DNA of 36,815 nt from JBCDBH01 sp039184055 (GTDB taxonomy: Bacteria > Acidobacteriota > Thermoanaerobaculia > Multivoradales > J023), in assembly GCA_039184055.1 (NCBI GenBank), contig JBCDBH010000014.1:1-36815 (forward strand), in the 5' to 3' direction. A program made the position numbers and the translations under genes. Shown here in pieces: positions 31,885 through 36,815 of this stretch. Under the pieces are notes generated by a model, which saw only the letters and a list, made by a program, of their open reading frames with translations, did no database searches and was not told the DNA's origin. The first letter of the stretch is position 1, and each line of letters opens with the position of its first letter.

Positions 31885-32574
31885 TCAGCGATCGACCATT
31901 CGCTCGATCTCTTCGGCCGCCGCGGCCATGTCTGCAAAGACATGGTCCGCGCCGGCCTTTTTTAATTGATCTTCGGAAAATCGGCCGGTGGCGACGCTCA
32001 AACAGCGGATGCCGTGGTGGTGCGCGCAGTCGATGTCGCGTGGCGCGTCACCGATGATCAACGTCTCGTCGGGATGAAAGGAACGCCCCGCGCTGACGGC
32101 GGCCCGTTCGAGCGCCTTGGGAGGCAGCATGCGACGGTGATGACCGTCGTCACCGAACGCCCCGAACGGAAAGAGTCGCCATAGATCGAACGGCGCCAGC
32201 TTGAGCTCGGCGGTGACCCGCCAATTGCCGGTGAGCAAACCGATGGTGACGTGATCGAGGGCGGTCAGATGCTCGAGAATCTCGCGTACCCCGGGAAGCA
32301 CCGTCATATCCTCGGCGAACAGACCCTCCCGCACCATCCCCGCATAGAGATCACGAATCGTGTCGAGCCGTTCGGTGACCTGCTCCCGTTCGAGACCGCC
32401 CTGCTCCCCGAGCTCGTAGGCGATCTGCATATCGGTCTTGCCCGACCAATCGAAACCAACGAGCTGGGGCTCGACCCCGAGCACGGTGCGATACGTGTCG
32501 GCGTAAAAGCCACCGAGCTTGGGGCCGCAATGAAGCATCGTGCCGTCGATGTCGAAAAGCAGCAGGGTCGTCAC
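31885..32574 (-). CDS. HAD-superfamily hydrolase (phosphoglycolate phosphatase-like)
   Basis: A 229-residue phosphatase of HAD type IA. Motif I is LLLFDIDGTML (nucleophile D8, acid D10), the cap is helical (about 15-90; GFYADTYRTVLG, DWSGKTDMQIAYELGEQGG), motif II is LLTGN, motif III has K in PPKALERA, and motif IV is IIGDAPRDIDCAH. The family hydrolyses small phosphates such as phosphoglycolate; the substrate is unknown here. GTG at 32574 with GGGAG about 10 bases upstream. It lies 76 bases after the enoyl-CoA hydratase gene on the same strand and converges with the Kelch-PQQ gene. No strong terminator is visible between the two. Confidence 0.9.
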   Translation of the reverse strand: MTTLLLFDIDGTMLHCGPKLGGFYADTYRTVLGVEPQLVGFDWSGKTDMQIAYELGEQGGLEREQVTERLDTIRDLYAGMVREGLFAEDMTVLPGVREILEHLTALDHVTIGLLTGNWRVTAELKLAPFDLWRLFPFGAFGDDGHHRRMLPPKALERAAVSAGRSFHPDETLIIGDAPRDIDCAHHHGIRCLSVATGRFSEDQLKKAGADHVFADMAAAAEEIERMVDR

Positions 32575-32650
32575 GGTCGTAGCTCTCCCTTACGCCGCCC
32601 GTTGGCGACAACGATTCACGATGTAGCTGTCGATGGGGTGGGTCGAACTC

Positions 32651-33481
32651 TCAACGCCACTTGGGTGGCTTTTTGGTCTCGAGAAAGGTGGCGATGCCGT
32701 GCTTGCAGTCGGCGGTGGCGCGTGACTCGGCGTTGACCTCGGCGGCGATCCGCAACGCATCCTCGAGCGGTCGACCGACGGCGTCGAGCAGCAGCCCTTT
32801 GGTACGCGCGATCGATTCACTGCTCGCCCGGGTCAACAGCCCGGCGACCAGCTCCTCACCGGCCGTATGGAGCTCGTCGGCCGGCACCACGCGGTTGATC
32901 AACCCGATGTCGAGAGCCTTGGCGGCGTCGATGAATTGCGGGTCGAGCAAGAGCTCGCGGAGATCACGGCCTTTGACCCTCAAAGGTAGGTAGGTGGCGA
33001 CCAGCGCGGCGACAAAGCCGATCCGCACCTCGCTGTAGAGAAAGCGCGCCTCCTCGGTGGCGACGACGTAGTCGTGCGCGGTGGCGAGCCCACAGCCCCC
33101 GGCGACACAGCTACCGTGCACCAACGCGACGGTGAGCGCCGGCTGATAGAGGATGCTGGCGAAGAGCGCGCGCAAGGCCTCGCTATCGGCCTGATTCTCC
33201 TCGGGCGCGGCGGTCGCCAGCGTCTCGAGATGAGCCAGATCGGCCCCGGCTGAAAAATGCTTGCCCCTGCCCGAGAGCAAGACGGCGCGAATCCCTTCGG
33301 CGCGCAAATCGCGGCTGTAGAGCGCGGTGATCTCGGCGAGCAGCGGTGGCGACAGGGCGTTGGCTTTGCTCGGATTGTCGAGTGTCACCCAGAGCAGATC
33401 GTCGTCACGACGCACCTCGAGCATCTCGCGCTCGACGTCCTCCACCCGCCCCCTCGGTTGGTTCGGATCCGGCTGGCTCAC
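32651..33481 (-). CDS. Enoyl-CoA hydratase/isomerase, methylglutaconyl-CoA hydratase-like
   Basis: A 276-residue crotonase-fold enzyme. The oxyanion segments are GKHFSAGADL and HGSCVAGGCGLATAHD. The Glu of classic hydratases in the GGG-x-E position is Gly here, while the second Glu is kept in LYSEVRIGFVAALV. That combination is like LiuC/AtuE hydratases acting on methylglutaconyl- or isohexenylglutaconyl-CoA, and it fits the carboxylase and AtuA genes next door. GTG start at 33481, one base after the AtuA C-terminal gene stop; GAGGG lies about 7 bases upstream. An internal ATG (codon 20) would remove a non-conserved N-terminal tail and is an alternative start. Role in leucine or acyclic terpene breakdown is inferred from context. 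Confidence 0.88.
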   Translation of the reverse strand: MSQPDPNQPRGRVEDVEREMLEVRRDDDLLWVTLDNPSKANALSPPLLAEITALYSRDLRAEGIRAVLLSGRGKHFSAGADLAHLETLATAAPEENQADSEALRALFASILYQPALTVALVHGSCVAGGCGLATAHDYVVATEEARFLYSEVRIGFVAALVATYLPLRVKGRDLRELLLDPQFIDAAKALDIGLINRVVPADELHTAGEELVAGLLTRASSESIARTKGLLLDAVGRPLEDALRIAAEVNAESRATADCKHGIATFLETKKPPKWR

Positions 33482-33482
33482 C

Positions 33483-33821
33483 TCACCGACCCTCGAGCAG
33501 GCTGTCAGGCACGTCGATTTCCATCAACAACAGCCCCTGAGCGTGGGTCTTGCCCTGTGCGTCGGTTTTGAGACTTTCCGTGCCACCGCCACCGAGCGAA
33601 TCGTGCAGGATGAAATTGAGCGCGCACAGATTGGGCATCTCGAAACGCTCGACCTCACCCTGACACACCTGCGAAAAATGCGCCTTCACCCGATCCGCCG
33701 TGACCTGCTCGCGAATCACATCGTAGACATCCGGCCAGTTGGCGATCAGACCGACATTCGAGCCATCGCCCTTGTCGCCCGAGCGGGCGTGAGCAATCCT
33801 GTGCAAAGCTACCGTAGCCAT
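33483..33821 (-). CDS. AtuA C-terminal-domain protein (stand-alone)
   Basis: A 112-residue protein matching the AtuA-like C-terminal ferredoxin-fold domain: ALHRIAHARSGDKGDGSNVGLI near the start, and LCALNFILHDSLGGGGTESL. SGDKGD and the GGGG turn are its hallmarks. In many bacteria this domain is fused behind DUF1446 in one AtuA chain; here the gene stands alone, 35 bases downstream of the DUF1446 gene. ATG at 33821 has GAGGAGG 6 bases upstream. The two halves should act together; the reaction is not known. Its stop is one base before the hydratase GTG. Confidence 0.88.
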   Translation of the reverse strand: MATVALHRIAHARSGDKGDGSNVGLIANWPDVYDVIREQVTADRVKAHFSQVCQGEVERFEMPNLCALNFILHDSLGGGGTESLKTDAQGKTHAQGLLLMEIDVPDSLLEGR

Positions 33822-33842
33822 CTCACACCTCCTCGACGCTAC

Positions 33843-33875
33843 ACTTCTTCAACAGATTAGACTTCTTCAACAGAT
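33843..33875 (-). repeat. 18-base tandem duplication at the AtuA (DUF1446) 3' end
   Basis: ACTTCTTCAACAGAT occurs at 33843-33857 and 33861-33875, an 18-base period. On the minus strand this encodes S-V-E-E-V-stop twice: the first copy ends with TAA (gene end), the second repeats SVEEV and ends with TAG. Readthrough of the first stop adds only six codons. Confidence 0.75.
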
Positions 33876-35224
33876 ACCGTAACGTGATCTTCGACTTCCT
33901 CACGCGCCAGCAGGGCCGGCCAATAGGCGACGATCCGCTGCGGTTTGGGACGTCCACCGGCGAATCCGGTCACCCCCGGGGGGCCACTGGTGACGAGCGG
34001 CGCGAGCTCTTTGCCAAAGCGTTCGACATAGGCTCGATCAGGGTGACGCACCCCGATCCGCAAGACCACCTCGGGTGGCTCGGCCGGGCCGTCGAGAATG
34101 CCCGGTAGCACCGCGCCTTGGCCGAGCAGCTCGACCTCTTTTTGATCGTCGTCGAAGGTGTAGCCGGCGCGTTCGAGCCGCTTCCACACCACCTCGGCGG
34201 AGAGCTCGGCTTTTTCCACCGCTCGTGGGCCCGAGACGGTGAGCTGACCGGTCGCTTTATAGCCCGCCAGGTACGACGCCGAGATCTTGAGAAACGGCGT
34301 GTTCTCACGGCCCTGGATCCCCGTGACGCCGACGCGATCATCACCCGCCTGATCGAGCTGGATCGAGGTGAAGTCGGCAACGACGTCCGGGGTGATGTAG
34401 GTGGCCGGATCGACGATTTCGTAGAGCAGCTGCTCGCTCACCGTATCGACGTTCACCAGACCACCGGTGCCATCGTGCTTGGTGACCGTAAAGGTGCCGT
34501 CTTCACGCGCCTCGATCACCGGATAACCGACGTCCCACAGATCGGGTACTTCCCACCAGCGGCTGAAATTGCCACCGGTACACTGCGGGCCACATTCGAG
34601 AATGTGTCCAGCGATGGTGCCCGACGCCAGATGATGCCAATCACCCGGCTTCCAGCCGAATTCGTGCATCAACGGCGCGAGCGCCAGGGCGGTGTCGGTG
34701 ACCCGGCCGGCGAGCACGATCTGCGCGCCATCGTCGAGCGCCTCGACCACCGGCTCGGCGCCGAGATACGCATTGGCGCTCGTCACCTTGTCGAGAATCG
34801 GCGCGATCGGCTCACCGGTGTCCATATTGCGCAATTCATGACCCGCCTCGACCAGATCACCGAGACGCTGCAGGATGTCGTCACCCTCGACCACGCCGAC
34901 GCGTACGCCCTCGACCCCGAGCTCGCGCGCCACCTCGAAGATCGCCTCGCGACAGCCGTGCGGATTGAGCCCGCCGGCGTTGGTGATCACCTTGACATTG
35001 CGCTCTTTGAGCTCGGGCAAGGTCTGACGGATGAAGTCGATGAAGTCGACCGCGTAGCCTTTGGTCGGATCTTTGAGCTTCTGGCGCATCATGATCGACA
35101 CGGTGACCTCGGCAAGATAGTCCATGCCGATGTAGTCGATCTCGCCGCCACGCAACAGGGCGATCGGCGCGTCGACGTTGTCGCCCCAAAAGCCCTGACC
35201 GTTACCGATACGAATGGATTTCAT
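33857..35224 (-). CDS. AtuA/DUF1446 acyclic terpene utilisation family protein
   Basis: A 455-residue DUF1446 protein. Landmarks are IRIGNGQGFWGDN at the start, IDYIGMDYLAEVTVSIM, VITNAGGLNPHGCREAI, VVEGDDIL, ANAYLGAEPVVEALDDG, VLAGRVTDTALALAPLMHEF, and HLASGTIAGHILECGPQCTGG. DUF1446 is needed for citronellol/geraniol or leucine-derived acyl-CoA use in pseudomonads; its chemistry is unproven. ATG at 35224 with GAGG 7 bases upstream. It begins 32 bases after the carboxylase stop, and the C-terminal AtuA domain follows as a separate gene. Cluster order carboxylase-AtuA-AtuA C-domain-hydratase is Liu/Atu-like. Confidence 0.9.
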   Translation of the reverse strand: MKSIRIGNGQGFWGDNVDAPIALLRGGEIDYIGMDYLAEVTVSIMMRQKLKDPTKGYAVDFIDFIRQTLPELKERNVKVITNAGGLNPHGCREAIFEVARELGVEGVRVGVVEGDDILQRLGDLVEAGHELRNMDTGEPIAPILDKVTSANAYLGAEPVVEALDDGAQIVLAGRVTDTALALAPLMHEFGWKPGDWHHLASGTIAGHILECGPQCTGGNFSRWWEVPDLWDVGYPVIEAREDGTFTVTKHDGTGGLVNVDTVSEQLLYEIVDPATYITPDVVADFTSIQLDQAGDDRVGVTGIQGRENTPFLKISASYLAGYKATGQLTVSGPRAVEKAELSAEVVWKRLERAGYTFDDDQKEVELLGQGAVLPGILDGPAEPPEVVLRIGVRHPDRAYVERFGKELAPLVTSGPPGVTGFAGGRPKPQRIVAYWPALLAREEVEDHVTVSVEEV

Positions 35225-35256
35225 GGTTCCCCCTCGACCAAACCACGAGGTGCTGC

Positions 35257-36815
35257 TCAGGTCTGCAGCACGCCGGTGCGAAAAGCGGGTAGCTCGGGAT
35301 TGTTGGCACAGGCCGCGAGCGACCGGGAAATCACCGCGCGGGTGTCGCGCGGATCGATGATGGCGTCGACCCACAGTCGCGACGCGGCGTAACGCGGGTC
35401 CATCGCATCATCGTAACGCGCCTGGATCTCACCGAGCAGCTCGGCCTTCTCTTCGTCGCTGACTTCGCGGTTTTTGACCTGGATCGACAACAGCGTCTTC
35501 GACGCCTGCGCGCCCCCCATCACCGCGATCGCCGCCGACGGCCAAGCGTAGAGGAAACGCGCCCCGTAGGCCTTGCCACACATGGCGTAATTGCCGGCGC
35601 CAAAGCTGTTGCCGACAAAGAGGGTGATCTTCGGCACGACGCTATTGGCCACCGCGTTGACCATCTTGGCGCCGTCTTTGATGATCCCACCGCGCTCGGC
35701 GCGACTGCCGACCATGAAGCCGGTGACGTCCTGGAGAAAGAGCAGCGGAATGCCTTTTTGATTGCACAGCTGGACGAACCGGGCGCCCTTGTCGGCCGAG
35801 TCGGAGTAGATCACCCCGCCGATCTGCAGCTCGCGATCGCGATCACCGGTGCCGGTTTTGCGATCGACGATGGCACGCTGATTGGCGACGATGCCCACCG
35901 CCCAGCCGTCGATCCAGCCGGTGCCACAGACCAGCGTGCGACCGTAGGTGGCCTTGAACTCGTCGAACTCACTGTCGTCGAGCAGCCGCGCCATGAGCTC
36001 GCGCGTGTCGTACGGCCGCGAGCGGTCGAACGGGAAGACGCTGAACAGCTCGTCGGCTTCATAGCGTGGCGGTCGCGCCTCACGACGCTCGAACGGTGCT
36101 TTCTCGGTCGCCGCGAGCTGCGAGAGCTGACGTCGAATCACCTCGAGACAGGTCTGATCGTCGGGATGACGGTGATCCACCACTCCCGAGACGTCCGCCT
36201 GCACCAGGGCGCCACCGAGCTCCTGATTGTCGATCTGCTCACCGATCGCCGCTTTGACGAGATGCGAGCCGGCGAGAAAGATCGACGAGGTGCCTTCGAC
36301 GATGTGCGACTCGTCGCTCATGATCGGCAGGTAGGCGCCACCGGCGACACACGACCCCATGATCGCCGCCACCTGGAAGATGCCTTGCGCCGACAGCCGC
36401 GCGTTGTTGAAAAAGACCCGACCGAAGTGCTCTTTGTCGGGAAAGATCTCGTCCTGCATCGGCAGGAAGACCCCCGCCGAGTCCACCAGGTACACCAGCG
36501 GTAGACGATTCTCGAGCGCGATTTCCTGGGCGCGCAGAATCTTCTTGCAGGTGATCGGGAACCAGGCGCCGGCCTTGACCGTGGCGTCGTTCGACACCAC
36601 CATCACTTCGCGACCGTGCACCCGCGCCACGCCGGTGACCACGCCGCCACCCGGCGCGCCCCCGTATTCCTTGTACATTCCCCAACCGGCCCACAAACCG
36701 AGCTCGTGAAACGGGGAATCGTCGTCGATCAACAGGTCGATGCGTTGCCGCGCCGACAATTTGCCCTTCGCCGCCTGTTTGGCGAGGGCGCGCTCGCCAC
36801 CACCCAGGCGGAGAG
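35257..36815 (-). CDS. Methylcrotonyl/geranyl-CoA carboxylase beta subunit (5' end cut by window edge)
   Basis: Carboxyltransferase subunit of a biotin-dependent acyl-CoA carboxylase; about 518 residues are visible, open at the right edge with LRLGGGERALAKQAAKGKLS, so only the extreme N-terminus is missing. An internal TTG at 36759 is not needed as a start. N- and C-lobe motifs are GAPGGGVVTGVARVHGREV, LVDSAGVFLPMQDEIFPDKE, MGSCVAGGAYLPIMSDESH, IFLAGSHLVKAAIGE, and NSFGAGNYAMCGKAYGARF. FLPMQDEIFPD and the following residues follow the methylcrotonyl/geranyl-CoA carboxylase branch rather than propionyl-CoA carboxylase. The alpha (biotin) subunit is not in the window and may lie beyond it. Confidence 0.93.
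   Translation of the reverse strand, partial: LRLGGGERALAKQAAKGKLSARQRIDLLIDDDSPFHELGLWAGWGMYKEYGGAPGGGVVTGVARVHGREVMVVSNDATVKAGAWFPITCKKILRAQEIALENRLPLVYLVDSAGVFLPMQDEIFPDKEHFGRVFFNNARLSAQGIFQVAAIMGSCVAGGAYLPIMSDESHIVEGTSSIFLAGSHLVKAAIGEQIDNQELGGALVQADVSGVVDHRHPDDQTCLEVIRRQLSQLAATEKAPFERREARPPRYEADELFSVFPFDRSRPYDTRELMARLLDDSEFDEFKATYGRTLVCGTGWIDGWAVGIVANQRAIVDRKTGTGDRDRELQIGGVIYSDSADKGARFVQLCNQKGIPLLFLQDVTGFMVGSRAERGGIIKDGAKMVNAVANSVVPKITLFVGNSFGAGNYAMCGKAYGARFLYAWPSAAIAVMGGAQASKTLLSIQVKNREVSDEEKAELLGEIQARYDDAMDPRYAASRLWVDAIIDPRDTRAVISRSLAACANNPELPAFRTGVLQT

Noticed and set aside
1..36815. tRNA, rRNA, CRISPR arrays and insertion sequences
   Set aside because: No cloverleaf-like, repeat-spacer or transposase sequence was found in the gaps or coding track. 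Short RNAs without known motifs could be missed.

Overview
The window looks like a piece of chromosome from a high-GC, Gram-negative, didermic bacterium. A TonB-dependent outer-membrane receptor, a lipobox hydrolase, periplasmic binding proteins and many Sec signal peptides point to two membranes. Fused KorA/KorB 2-oxoglutarate:ferredoxin oxidoreductase, a DUF2911-TPR protein, paired DUF4097 proteins and a Kelch/PQQ propeller next to a TonB receptor together suggest an Acidobacteriota-like or similar environmental lineage. That placement is inference from gene content only. I see no rRNA, tRNA, CRISPR array or insertion sequence. The window is densely coding: no gap between genes exceeds about 225 bases. 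Both ends cut a gene (lepB on the left, a biotin-dependent carboxylase on the right).

Layout. 1-3692 (minus): korA-korB-lepB. 3852-7657 (minus): lytic transglycosylase, then a LeuA-like aldolase family enzyme closely coupled to xerD, and a DUF2071 protein. 7774-8388 (plus): nitroreductase, convergent with a DUF2911-TPR exported protein. 9619-13965 (minus): four tightly linked genes: nucleotidyltransferase, YceH, a large ATPase with extra N-terminal domains, and an HNH nuclease. The last two resemble the ATPase/HNH pair of Septu-type defence. 14023-15856 (plus): a TolB-like propeller and a methyltransferase-like protein. 15863-19024 (minus): ECF sigma factor, membrane HEAT-repeat protein (likely anti-sigma) and two DUF4097 proteins. 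19248-20884 (plus): two tandem solute-binding proteins with no permease. 20906-21102: a long inverted-repeat element with RNA-like folding. 21100-23175 (minus): NarL-type response regulator and GAF histidine kinase. 23340-26728 (plus): DUF2892, universal stress protein, lipoprotein peptidase and nucleosidase-like protein. 26924-31868 (plus): a small membrane protein, TonB receptor and Kelch-PQQ protein. 31885-36815 (minus): HAD phosphatase, then a Liu/Atu-type branched acyl-CoA degradation cluster (hydratase, split AtuA, methylcrotonyl/geranyl-CoA carboxylase beta).

The main candidates for something undescribed are the ATPase/HNH operon, because the ATPase carries about 280 extra N-terminal residues with a nucleoside deoxyribosyltransferase-like signature lacking the expected catalytic Glu, and the 197-base hairpin element at 20906-21102, whose mismatches are mostly G-U pairs on one strand. 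Smaller points are a ribosome-binding site buried in a perfect 13-bp hairpin before the peptidase gene, a probable CUG start codon, and two short tandem duplications at gene boundaries.
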